NCBI GenBank assembly: GCA_031550435.1
Contig: JAVBOO010000002.1
Coordinates: 24,918-88,917 of the forward strand
Length of the DNA: 64,000 bases
DNA from: JAVBOO01 sp031550435
Lineage (GTDB): Bacteria > Bacillota > Clostridia > Lachnospirales > WRAX01
Reading direction: 5' to 3'
In this document: positions 44,204 through 52,305 of the stretch, piece by piece
Position numbering within the stretch: position 1 is the stretch's first letter
Layout of the letters: every line of letters begins with the position of its first letter
The notes under the pieces: model-generated
Seen by the model: only the letters and a program-made list of their open reading frames with translations
Told to the model about the DNA's origin: nothing
Databases searched by the model: none
Position numbers and translations under genes: made by a program

Positions 44204-44611
44204 ATGAACGAAGAAAAAATGAAAATATTGCAAATGGTTGAAGACGGGAAAATAAACGTTGACGACGCATTAAAATTGATGGACGCCGTCCGCACAAAGA
44301 CAGTAAGAATCGATGGAGAAGACTTCGATCAAAAAGTCAAAAAATTCGCCGGTAATGTTGACAGCTTTGCCAGAGAATTCGGCGGGAAAATGGAAGTTAA
44401 GTTCAAAGAAATGGAGCCTACAATCAGAAAGGCTACAAAAGTAATAGTAGAAAAAACCGCTTGTGTCGTAAACGATATATCCAGAGCTTTAAACGAAAGT
44501 GTTAAAAACATGGAAAACAAGGACTGCGGTTGTGACAATGAATCTTGCGAAGACGAACACTGTAAAGACGATTGCTGCCAAGGAGACGACAACACTCCGA
44601 GAGAGAACTAA
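44204..44611 (+). CDS. SHOCT-like domain protein with Cys-rich acidic tail
   Basis: A 135-aa protein. Residues 1-30 ('EEKMKILQMVEDGKINVDDA') form a SHOCT-like helical hairpin found at the N-terminus of YvlB-type proteins. A helical middle follows. The last 30 residues are acidic with seven Cys, including 'CGCDNESCEDEHC' and 'DDCCQGDD', suggesting metal binding. There is no beta-rich DUF4097 adhesin domain as in YvlB, so it is a shorter form. AAGGAGG lies at the ideal distance before the ATG. It is monocistronic, ended by a terminator before the tyrS promoter. Function unknown. Confidence 0.85.
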   Translation: MNEEKMKILQMVEDGKINVDDALKLMDAVRTKTVRIDGEDFDQKVKKFAGNVDSFAREFGGKMEVKFKEMEPTIRKATKVIVEKTACVVNDISRALNESVKNMENKDCGCDNESCEDEHCKDDCCQGDDNTPREN

Positions 44612-44648
44612 GCAGTGTTCGGTGTCGTTAAAGACCTTTTTTGGCTTA

Positions 44649-44658
44649 TACGACTGTA
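44649..44658 (+). repeat. Intergenic repeat family C, copy 6 (single arm)
   Basis: ATACGACTGT(A) matches the arm of the C family. Too short to be certain; it lies just before the terminator of the SHOCT-like gene. Confidence 0.35.
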
Positions 44659-44671
44659 AAAGATAACATTG

Positions 44672-44702
44672 ATTCCCCTCAGACGATCAGTCTAAGGGGA
44701 AT
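44672..44702 (+). terminator. Rho-independent terminator after the SHOCT-like gene
   Basis: ATTCCCCT (44672-44679) with AGGGGAAT (44695-44702), and inside it AGAC/GTCT, followed by TTGTTATTTTAT. Confidence 0.85.
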
Positions 44703-44728
44703 TTGTTATTTTATACAGTATACCGGGC

Positions 44729-44757
44729 TTGACAATACTCTACAGTTATGCTAGAGT
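44729..44757 (+). promoter_or_regulatory. Sigma-A-type promoter of tyrS
   Basis: TTGACA (44729-44734), 17-bp spacer, TAGAGT (44752-44757) with an extended -10 TG. It lies 27 bases after the preceding terminator and starts the T-box leader. Confidence 0.85.
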
Positions 44758-44763
44758 TTACAA

Positions 44764-44990
44764 AATGAAATTACGGGTGATACGCAAAAATTCAGTAGCT
44801 ACGCGCTTATTGTACAGAAAGACGGCGGTTGATGCGAGCCGTTCTCGGCGCTAATGCGAATTACACTTTTGCCGGCCTTCCTTTTGTGACGTTTACCGGC
44901 GTTAACGGTTTTAAGGTGCGGATTTTTCCGCATGAATTAAGGTGGTACCACGGTCTCCCGTCCTTTGTGACGGGAGTTATTTTATTTTAT
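44764..44990 (+). promoter_or_regulatory. T-box leader of tyrS
   Basis: The T-box sequence GGTGGTACCACGG is at 44941-44953. The terminator is CTCCCGTC (44955-44962) with GACGGGAG (44969-44976) and a T-rich tail. A Tyr specifier codon, TAC, occurs in GCGAATTACACTTTT at about 44857-44871. The conserved 5' element GGTTGATGCGAGCC is shared with the alaS leader. Uncharged tRNA-Tyr would promote readthrough into tyrS and probably the genes after it. Confidence 0.92.
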
Positions 44991-45011
44991 CAAGTTTAAG
45001 GATGTGACAAA

Positions 45012-46238
45012 ATGAGTAATGTTTATGATGTATTAAAAGAAAGAGGCTTTATTCAGCAGGCGACGCACGAAGAGGAAATACGCAAATTGCTCGGTGAGGA
45101 AAAAGTCACATTCTATATCGGCTTTGACCCGACCGCCGACAGCCTGACTCTCGGCGGGTTTCTGCAAATTATGCTCATGAAACACATGCAAAGCTTTGGG
45201 CATAGACCGATTGTTCTTTTGGGCGGGGGTACCGGTATGGTAGGCGACCCGACTGACAAAACCGAAATGCGCCGCATGATGTTTATGCAAGAAATCGAGA
45301 AAAATTGCGAAAGTTTTCGCGTTCAGTTTGCAAAATATCTTGACTTCGGCGAAGGCAAGGCTGTTTTCGCAAACAACGCCGATTGGTTGGCAAGGCTGAA
45401 CTACATCGAATTTATCAGGGATGTCGGCGTTCATTTTTCCGTCAATCGTATGCTTACAGCGGATTGTTATAGGACAAGGCTTGAGAAGGGCTTGTCGTTT
45501 CTTGAGTTTAACTACATGCTGATGCAGTCGTATGACTTTCTTGAGCTTAACAAGAGGTACAACTGTAAGTTGCAGCTTGGCGGAAACGACCAATGGTCAA
45601 ACATAATCGGCGGCGTCGAGCTTGTGCGCAGAGCAGAAAGCAGAGATGTTTACGGTATGACTATCTGCCTTCTTACAACCAGTGAAGGTATAAAAATGGG
45701 AAAAACAATGTCCGGCGCAGTATGGATTGACCCTGTTAAGACCCCGCCTTATGATTTCTTTCAGTACCTGCGTAATATAGACGACAATGATGTCAAAACC
45801 TGCCTAAGACTGTTGACATTTATTCCTATGGATGAAGTCGAAAGACTTGGAAACCTCAAAGACGTCGAAATCAATAAAGCAAAAGAGATTTTGGCATATG
45901 AAGTGACTAAAATAGTACACGGGCAAGAAGAAGCCGAAAAAGCCCTCGCGGCGGCAAAGGCGCTTTTTGGCGGAGCCTCTGACGGCGGTTCTATACCAAC
46001 AGCGGAAATAAGCGAAGAAAAGCTTAGCCCCGGCTTTGGTATCATAGACGCTCTCGAACTTGGCGGGCTAATCGCGACAAGGAGCGAAGGCAGAAGGCTT
46101 ATCACACAGGGTGGTGTCACTTTAAACGGCAACAAGATAACTACAATTGACTATATGATAACAAAGCAAGACTTTGAAGACGGCAAACTAATGCTGCAAA
46201 AGGGTAAAAAAGGCTTTTGCCGTATAATTCTAAAGTAA
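45012..46238 (+). CDS. tyrS: Tyrosyl-tRNA synthetase with degenerate HIGH motif
   Basis: Class I synthetase charging tRNA-Tyr. The 408-aa protein has the nucleotide-binding fold ('GFDPTADSL', 'GGGTGMVGDPTDKTEMR'), tyrosine pocket residues in 'YMLMQSYDFLEL' and 'LGGNDQWSNI', the KMSKS-type loop 'KMGKTMSGA', and a C-terminal S4-like domain ('GGLIATRSEGRRLITQGGV'). The HIGH position reads T-L-G-G (residues 46-49) where family members usually have H-x-G-H or H-x-G-N. The tsaE gene starts 9 bases after the stop, so the T-box may control the whole downstream set. Confidence 0.95.
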   Translation: MSNVYDVLKERGFIQQATHEEEIRKLLGEEKVTFYIGFDPTADSLTLGGFLQIMLMKHMQSFGHRPIVLLGGGTGMVGDPTDKTEMRRMMFMQEIEKNCESFRVQFAKYLDFGEGKAVFANNADWLARLNYIEFIRDVGVHFSVNRMLTADCYRTRLEKGLSFLEFNYMLMQSYDFLELNKRYNCKLQLGGNDQWSNIIGGVELVRRAESRDVYGMTICLLTTSEGIKMGKTMSGAVWIDPVKTPPYDFFQYLRNIDDNDVKTCLRLLTFIPMDEVERLGNLKDVEINKAKEILAYEVTKIVHGQEEAEKALAAAKALFGGASDGGSIPTAEISEEKLSPGFGIIDALELGGLIATRSEGRRLITQGGVTLNGNKITTIDYMITKQDFEDGKLMLQKGKKGFCRIILK

Positions 46239-46247
46239 GAGGCTGAT

Positions 46248-46673
46248 ATGATTTTCGAAACTTTTTCACGAGAAGAAACATACAAGCTCGGAATGAGCCT
46301 TGGCAGCGAAGCAAAGGAAGCCGAGGTATACTGTCTGTCCGGTGATTTGGGTACCGGTAAAACCGTGTTTGCAAAGGGCTTTGCACTCTCGCTCGGTGTA
46401 GCGGATGATATCACAAGCCCCACGTTCGCACTCGTTAACGAATACACCGGCAGACTTCCGTTTTATCACTTCGACGTGTACCGAATTAGATCTGTTTCCG
46501 AGCTTGAAGATACGGGCTTTGAAGATTACCTGTATTCGAACGGAGTATGTCTTATAGAGTGGGCCGAGCTTGTCAAAGAAGCCCTCCCCCATAGCGCCGT
46601 GTGGATTAATATATCAAAAAACCCGGATAAAGGAGATAATTACAGGCTTATAGAAATAACTGGGAAAGCATAA
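46248..46673 (+). CDS. tsaE: tRNA t6A37 modification ATPase TsaE
   Basis: ATPase partner of TsaB-TsaD in N6-threonylcarbamoyladenosine synthesis on ANN-reading tRNAs. The 141-aa length is typical. Walker A is 'GDLGTGKTVFAKGFA', followed by the family motif 'SPTFALVNEYTG', 'YHFDVYRI' and 'LIEWAELV'. AGAGG precedes the ATG. It lies between tyrS and tsaB, all on one strand and with short gaps. TsaD and TsaC are not in the window. Confidence 0.96.
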   Translation: MIFETFSREETYKLGMSLGSEAKEAEVYCLSGDLGTGKTVFAKGFALSLGVADDITSPTFALVNEYTGRLPFYHFDVYRIRSVSELEDTGFEDYLYSNGVCLIEWAELVKEALPHSAVWINISKNPDKGDNYRLIEITGKA

Positions 46674-46706
46674 ATGTCATAAATCTAAGTATTAGAAGGT
46701 GTTTTT

Positions 46707-47402
46707 GTGATAACTCTCGCTATTGATTCCACGGGACTTGTAGCCGGAGCGGCTCTAGTTTCGGAAGAAAAGGTTATAGCGGAATTTGCGGTAAGTAATA
46801 AAATGACACATTCCGAAACTTTGCTTCCATTGATTGACAGCATGTTCAGTTTGAGCGACATCGATAAACGCGATGTTGATTTCATATCCTGCGCCGCAGG
46901 ACCCGGCTCGTTTACGGGCCTACGCATAGGAGCTGCTGTCGCAAAAGGGTTGGCGTTTGGGCTTGTAAAGAAAATTGTACCTGTTCCTACGCTTGATGCG
47001 TTGGCATATAATATTTCAGAACATAATAAACTGATTGTTCCGATTATGGACGCAAGACGTAATCAGGTTTATACGGCTGTTTACGGATACGAGAACAACA
47101 TTTTAACGCAAAAGTTAGACTATACGGCAATGCCTATTAGTGATTTGCTTGAATACGTTGCCTCTCAAAATAGGCCTGCCATTTTTTTGGGAGACGGAAC
47201 CGCGGTTCATAAAAAAGCTGTTGCGCAATACTCCGAAATGTTTTCGTTCGCTCCGCAAAACATGAATGCTCAAAGTGCTGCTTCCGTCGGGATAAAAGGA
47301 ATTGAGCTTTTTGCGGAAGGTAAAGCGGTTAACCCTGCCGATTTTGCTCCGTTTTATTTAAGATTGTCACAAGCCGAAAGGGAGTTTGACGAGAAAAAAT
47401 GA
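46707..47402 (+). CDS. tsaB: tRNA t6A37 modification protein TsaB
   Basis: Inactive ASKHA-fold paralogue of TsaD that scaffolds the t6A complex. The 231-aa protein begins ITLAIDSTG (family 'ILAIDTS'), contains 'HSETLLPLID', 'DFISCAAGPGSFTGLRIG' and 'PIMDARRNQVYTAVY'. The start is GTG at 46707 with AAGGTG upstream. It overlaps the start of rimI by four bases (ATGA). The order tsaE-tsaB-rimI is conserved in Firmicutes. Confidence 0.96.
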   Translation: MITLAIDSTGLVAGAALVSEEKVIAEFAVSNKMTHSETLLPLIDSMFSLSDIDKRDVDFISCAAGPGSFTGLRIGAAVAKGLAFGLVKKIVPVPTLDALAYNISEHNKLIVPIMDARRNQVYTAVYGYENNILTQKLDYTAMPISDLLEYVASQNRPAIFLGDGTAVHKKAVAQYSEMFSFAPQNMNAQSAASVGIKGIELFAEGKAVNPADFAPFYLRLSQAEREFDEKK

Positions 47403-47875
47403 GCGCCGACATCACAGTAAGACCAATGAGTCTTGAAGACTTAAATGAAATAATCGAAATAGAGCATAAATGCTTTACAATACCCTGGTCAAAATCCGCA
47501 TTCGAACAAGAGCTGAGCAGTAACGAGCACGCTTTCTATTTTGTCGCGCTTTTCGGCGGAAAGATTGCCGGATATTGCGGCATGTGGCACATAATTAACG
47601 AAGGCCATATCACAAACATAGCCGTGTCCGGTGAATTCAGAGGTAATGGTATCGGGCAAAGACTTATGGATGAGCTGTTAAGAACCGCACTGGATTTAGA
47701 AATGATAGGGATAACTTTAGAGGTGCGGGTTAGCAACTATTCCGCTCAGCGCCTGTATATGCGTAACGGATTTAAGCCGGAAGGCTTTAGGAAAAACTAC
47801 TATGAAGATACAAAAGAAGACGCAATAATAATGTGGAAGCATCTCGATGCTGTACACAACAGTGAATTGGGGTGA
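47399..47875 (+). CDS. rimI: Ribosomal protein S18-alanine N-acetyltransferase RimI
   Basis: GNAT-family acetyltransferase, likely acting on the N-terminus of ribosomal protein S18. The 158-aa length is typical. Motif B and A are visible as 'IAGYCGMWHIINEGHITNIA' and 'VSGEFRGNGIGQRLMDELL' (the R/Q-x-x-G-x-G/A acetyl-CoA loop), followed by 'LEVRVSNYSAQRLYMRNGF'. It is coupled to tsaB by an ATGA overlap and is directly followed by the Lon-like gene. Confidence 0.95.
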   Translation: MSADITVRPMSLEDLNEIIEIEHKCFTIPWSKSAFEQELSSNEHAFYFVALFGGKIAGYCGMWHIINEGHITNIAVSGEFRGNGIGQRLMDELLRTALDLEMIGITLEVRVSNYSAQRLYMRNGFKPEGFRKNYYEDTKEDAIIMWKHLDAVHNSELG

Positions 47876-47879
47876 GCAT

Positions 47880-50273
47880 TTGGCACGTGAGCTTAAATAT
47901 GACGAGCTCAAAAGGTTTCCCGGAAACGAGCTGAAAAAACTTAAACTCGATTATGATAAAGCTGAACATTCTGAGGTTCTGATAGGACAGGAGAAAGCGA
48001 AAGACGCTCTAAAGCTTGGACTTTGCGTTAAAAACCGAGGCTATAATATTTATGTATCCGGGCTGAAAGGCACCGGGCGGACTTATTTCGCAAAAACCTT
48101 GGCAAAACAACAGGCTGCTCTTGAGCCCGTTCCAAACGACCTCTGCTATGTGTATAACTTCAAGGAACCCAAAAGTCCTCTGCTTTTAACGCTAAAGCCA
48201 AAAACCGGCAAGCAGTTTAAAACAGACTTTGAAGATACATGCAGCCTAACAAAAGACCGTTTGAACAAGGCGTTTTCCGAACGGGACTTTGAAGATGAAA
48301 AAAAGCTGATTCTTAAGAGCTATCAGGGCTTTCGAGACGAAATAATGCTCAAAATCACCGATGAGGCAAAACTTAGAAATTTTGGTGTAAAACTCACGAA
48401 TACCGGTATTTTTTTTATGCCGATCGTCGAAGGTGAACCTTTATCGGAAGAACAGTTTGAACAGTTATCGGATGACGCTAAAAAAGATATAAACTTAAAA
48501 TCAAACGAAATACATGAACAAGCCGCTGATGCAATGTATGAGATGCGCGAATTTGAGTCGGCGGCAAAAAAAGAAATTTCTGAACTTGAGTACAGAACCG
48601 CTGTCTTTATAATTGGTAAATCTTTTGCGCAAATTCTAGAAAAATATGACAAAGACCCTGAGATTAAAGCATTCTTACTCCAGGCAAAAGAGCACATTCT
48701 CGATAATTACACGGATTTGACTGAAAACGAGGACGAGGACGAGCAAAACGCACAAAACGCTTTACCGTGGCTTATGAAAAAAATGACCGATAATCCTCTG
48801 GGTAAATATAAGGTTAACCTGTTTGTTGATAATTCAGATGCGAGCTGTGCTCCCGTCATTGCAGACTTTAATCCGACTTTCACGAATCTGCTCGGCGAAA
48901 CTGAATACGACAGCGAATATGGCAATCTTTCAACGGATTACATGAAAATCAAGCCGGGGCTTCTCCATAAAGCAAACGGCGGATACCTGATACTTCAAGA
49001 AGAAGATGTTTTGACAAATTACGCCGTATGGGAATTGATAAAAAAAGTGGCGAAAACCGGAGAGGTCGTTTCTGAACCTCCGAGAGAATTTATGACGGGT
49101 ATTACAATCTCGGGAGTTAAGACCAGGCCTGTCAAGCTTGACATTAAGTTTATCATTGTAGGTTCATTTATTTATCATGAGCTGTTATCGGCATATGACG
49201 CGGATTTCGGCAAATACTTCAAGATAAACGCAGTTTTCGACAGCGAACTCAATTATTCCGACGATACCGTAACGAAGTTTATCAGCTTTATAAAACGCAG
49301 CGTTAATGAAGAAGCTATGCCAAGGCCTGATACAGGGGCTATAGCCGGACTTCTTGAGCAATTTGTCCGCATGACCGAAAGCAAGGATAAAATCACGGCA
49401 AGCTTTAATGCCGTAAACGACCTGTTGATTGAATCCGCTTATCACGCTAAACTCGAAAATTCTTCATTGATATCGGCAGAGCATGTAAAAAAAGCGGTCA
49501 AAAGCAGAGAAGATCGAAGCAATCTCTATGAAGAGAAGCTGAACGAACTTATAGAAAAAAACGTCATCATGATAGAAACCGAAGGAAAACGCGTCGGGCA
49601 GATTAACGGCCTTTCTGTAATCTCCGTCGATAACCGCAGCTTCGGAAAACCGTCAAAAATTACCGCGACTGTATATATGGGCAAGGCCGGTGTTGTTAAT
49701 ATCGAGAAGGAAGCCGAAATGAGCGGCTCTATCCATAACAAGGGTATTGAAGTCATAACGGGCTACCTCGGCCAAAAATACGCTCAAGAATTTCCTCTCA
49801 CCCTATCCTGCCGTGTCTGCTTTGAGCAAAACTACGGGGGGATAGACGGAGACAGCGCATCCAGCACAGAGCTTTACTGTATACTGTCAGGACTCTCCGG
49901 TTTCTCCATTACCCAGGAAATCGCGGTCACCGGCAGCGTAAACCAATTCGGTGAAATCCAGGCTATCGGAGGTGTAACGGCAAAAATCGAAGGTTTCTAT
50001 GACTTGTGCAAATCCCGTAAACTGACAGGTAATCAAGGTGTAATGATACCCGAGCAAAACGTCGGTGATCTTATGCTTAAAGACGAAATTATACAGTCGG
50101 TCAAGAATAAAGAGTTTCATGTATACGCAATTAAAACTATCGACGAAGGGCTTGAAATCATGACCGGCGTAAAGGCAGGCAAACCCGGTGCAAACGGAAA
50201 ATATCCGCAGAACAGCGTTCACGGCAAAGCATTTAAAAAGTTGAAGCTGTATCATGAAAAATCGGAAGAATAG
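47880..50273 (+). CDS. Lon-like ATP-dependent protease (AAA_32/LonB-type)
   Basis: A 797-aa protease with an N-terminal helical part, an AAA domain and a C-terminal Lon proteolytic domain. The catalytic Ser is residue 659 in 'DGDSASSTEL' and the Lys is residue 702 in 'GGVTAKIEGF'. Walker A reads 'SGLKGTGRTYF', with Arg in place of the usual Lys; Walker B is within 'HKANGGYLILQEEDV'. Start: TTG at 47880, four bases after the rimI stop and preceded by GGGGTG; the frame is open back to an ATG at 47847 inside rimI, but that codon has no site. No membrane segments are seen, unlike archaeal LonB. Probably the last gene of the tyrS-rimI group. Confidence 0.9.
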   Translation: MARELKYDELKRFPGNELKKLKLDYDKAEHSEVLIGQEKAKDALKLGLCVKNRGYNIYVSGLKGTGRTYFAKTLAKQQAALEPVPNDLCYVYNFKEPKSPLLLTLKPKTGKQFKTDFEDTCSLTKDRLNKAFSERDFEDEKKLILKSYQGFRDEIMLKITDEAKLRNFGVKLTNTGIFFMPIVEGEPLSEEQFEQLSDDAKKDINLKSNEIHEQAADAMYEMREFESAAKKEISELEYRTAVFIIGKSFAQILEKYDKDPEIKAFLLQAKEHILDNYTDLTENEDEDEQNAQNALPWLMKKMTDNPLGKYKVNLFVDNSDASCAPVIADFNPTFTNLLGETEYDSEYGNLSTDYMKIKPGLLHKANGGYLILQEEDVLTNYAVWELIKKVAKTGEVVSEPPREFMTGITISGVKTRPVKLDIKFIIVGSFIYHELLSAYDADFGKYFKINAVFDSELNYSDDTVTKFISFIKRSVNEEAMPRPDTGAIAGLLEQFVRMTESKDKITASFNAVNDLLIESAYHAKLENSSLISAEHVKKAVKSREDRSNLYEEKLNELIEKNVIMIETEGKRVGQINGLSVISVDNRSFGKPSKITATVYMGKAGVVNIEKEAEMSGSIHNKGIEVITGYLGQKYAQEFPLTLSCRVCFEQNYGGIDGDSASSTELYCILSGLSGFSITQEIAVTGSVNQFGEIQAIGGVTAKIEGFYDLCKSRKLTGNQGVMIPEQNVGDLMLKDEIIQSVKNKEFHVYAIKTIDEGLEIMTGVKAGKPGANGKYPQNSVHGKAFKKLKLYHEKSEE

Positions 50274-50301
50274 CACTGTTTAAAACTGTTACTTCGGCAA
50301 T

Positions 50302-50380
50302 AAAATATAGGAAAACGCTATATTTGTTGTACCCTCACTAAGAAGCAAGATACGCCGCAACTAAGCGCTGCGGCGTATTT
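50302..50380 (+). repeat. Intergenic repeat family A, copy 3
   Basis: AAAATATAG (50302-50310) pairs with CTATATTT, then TTGTACCCTCACTAAGAAGC, then TACGCCGCA (50351-50359) with TGCGGCGTA (50369-50377) and TTT. It follows the Lon-like gene by 28 bases and its GC hairpin could serve as terminator. Confidence 0.85.
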
Positions 50381-50500
50381 GTCGAGCGTCTGCAAGACCC
50401 AAGTAACCGACATCTAATGAAAAACTATAAGACACGCTAAAAAATTTAATGAATATACCGAAATATATAATACACAAAAGATAACGAAAAGGAGCAAATC

Positions 50501-52198
50501 ATGACAAATACTCTGAAGCATTTAACACGATTTATTTTACCTTGCATTCTGCTGATAACTATGACTTTTTCATCATCGTTATCCGTTGTAAAAGCGGCGC
50601 CTAACGGCACAGGTAGCGGAACACCATTCGGCTCTAACTCAGACAAGGATTATTTTTCTGAAAATGAGGCAGATATTTCCGGTGGGGTTTTCACTCTCGA
50701 AATGGATGTTTACAGACCTAACGGCTCAGGACATTTTATAGACCCTGCCGACCCAGATTCGGAGTTCATACCGTATATGGCAAAAATTAATGTCTACAGG
50801 CATGACGGAACCGACTATGAACTTATTTATCAAATGGACAAAATCTTTATGGTAAATTATTATATCGGCGAAGGAGATTATTTAATAACTCTTGCAACAA
50901 ACGATGATACTATTTTCCCCAAAAACTTATCAAATCCATGGTATAACTCTAACACAAATGAGGACTACCAAAATCTAAGCGATGAGAAGGACTATGCTTT
51001 GAATTTGGTAATCGGAGCTGACGGAAAAGTTGTCAGCAGCGATATCTCTCATTTTAAGATGGGAAATCCCCATTCATCTACTATCAATGTGGGCAGCAGC
51101 AGTTGGTGTTTGGAATATAAGCTCAGCGCTAACAGCAATTTCAGAATCATTAAGACCGACGATATCGGAAATCCCTTGGAAGGCATAATATTCCATATAG
51201 AGGGATATAACATGTGGGCTGACTGGTCGATAGCGGGCGATATTGACACGGCAGATTCTGAATACTTTAGTGATACCCGCAATGACCTCGAAACGGTAAG
51301 CTACGTCTCGACCGGAATCGACGGATATACCGAATTCATTTATCTGCCGCTTTACTCTCACTTTTATAGAGTAACCGAAATTAATCCCCCGCAAGGCGCT
51401 AGGGCTATCGTATTCTATGTAGAAACGTCATCCGACGGCTCAATTTACTTATCGAAACCGAATCCGTCCGAGGAATACGGACTCCCGGGTATACCCTACG
51501 TCCCGTTGCTAAACCCGAGCAGACCAAGCTCCGGAGCCGCAGTGAAAATTCATTCCGTTGAAATACAAACAATACAAACTACCCTACAGGTTATAAACAC
51601 ATTTACTACCGACGATAACACACTGCCGACTGAAAATCCGACTCCGCAAATTACAGAGGAACCTATACCACCTCAACCCGTAATCGCTTCGCCGTCTCCT
51701 TCGCCCTCGCAGACTGCAACAGCTTCGCCGTCGCCCTCGCAAACTGCGACAGCTTCACCGTCTCCTTCCCAGACAGTGGCGCCTTCAATCCCTCCGTCCG
51801 AGACGACCGAAACTGCAACGGAAAACGTGACTTCTTTGCCGCCTGAAAGAGAAGCTCCTCAGACAACCGAACCCACAAACAGAATTGTTGTCGAGACTCC
51901 TCCCGAAGGGACCCCTCCCAACATTGTAATCACTTATGACGACGAGCTTGACGAATATTCCATTTTCGAAGACGGAACACCTATGGGAACGTTTTCTCTT
52001 CCGCCGGGAAAACATTTAACAGACTTCAACTTCAAAGAGATCCGCGAATTAATTGTTCCCTACGGCGGTTTTCATTTAAAGGTTAATCCCAATACCGGAG
52101 ATAACGTAAGTGTATTGATATTGGCAATATCGTTGTCTGCTTTGGGAATAATTTTACAGATTAAAGGCAAAAGAAAAACCGAAAACGCAAACGCTTAA
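50501..52198 (+). CDS. Cell-wall-anchored surface protein with SpaA-like domain
   Basis: A 565-aa secreted protein. The signal peptide spans about residues 1-31, ending near 'VVKAAPNG'. A large N-terminal region is followed by a SpaA/prealbumin-like beta domain (about 205-300: 'FRIIKTDDIGNPLEGIIFHI', then 'RVTEINPPQGA'). A Pro/Ser/Thr linker follows, with repeats of 'TASPSPSQ' (about 400-430) and an acidic Thr-rich stretch. The C-terminus is a sorting signal: 'NPNTGDN', a hydrophobic helix and the basic tail 'KGKRKTENANA'. The motif is NPxTG rather than LPxTG. No pilin motif or sortase gene is in the window. AAGGAG precedes the ATG. It probably spans the wall as an adhesin or minor pilin. Confidence 0.88.
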   Translation: MTNTLKHLTRFILPCILLITMTFSSSLSVVKAAPNGTGSGTPFGSNSDKDYFSENEADISGGVFTLEMDVYRPNGSGHFIDPADPDSEFIPYMAKINVYRHDGTDYELIYQMDKIFMVNYYIGEGDYLITLATNDDTIFPKNLSNPWYNSNTNEDYQNLSDEKDYALNLVIGADGKVVSSDISHFKMGNPHSSTINVGSSSWCLEYKLSANSNFRIIKTDDIGNPLEGIIFHIEGYNMWADWSIAGDIDTADSEYFSDTRNDLETVSYVSTGIDGYTEFIYLPLYSHFYRVTEINPPQGARAIVFYVETSSDGSIYLSKPNPSEEYGLPGIPYVPLLNPSRPSSGAAVKIHSVEIQTIQTTLQVINTFTTDDNTLPTENPTPQITEEPIPPQPVIASPSPSPSQTATASPSPSQTATASPSPSQTVAPSIPPSETTETATENVTSLPPEREAPQTTEPTNRIVVETPPEGTPPNIVITYDDELDEYSIFEDGTPMGTFSLPPGKHLTDFNFKEIRELIVPYGGFHLKVNPNTGDNVSVLILAISLSALGIILQIKGKRKTENANA

Positions 52199-52207
52199 CA
52201 ACTAATT

Positions 52208-52254
52208 AAAGGATGTGCCGCACAATCAACACTGTGCCGGCACATCCTTTTTGT
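52208..52254. terminator. Bidirectional terminator between surface protein and pdp
   Basis: Perfect 12-bp stem AAAGGATGTGCC (52208-52219) and GGCACATCCTTT (52239-52250), with an inner pairing CAC/GTG. T and A flanks on both sides suit the convergent genes. Confidence 0.9.
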
Positions 52255-52305
52255 TATACGGTTAATAAAGCTGAAAACGTATTAAATGAGCTTGCCGGTT
52301 CATGT

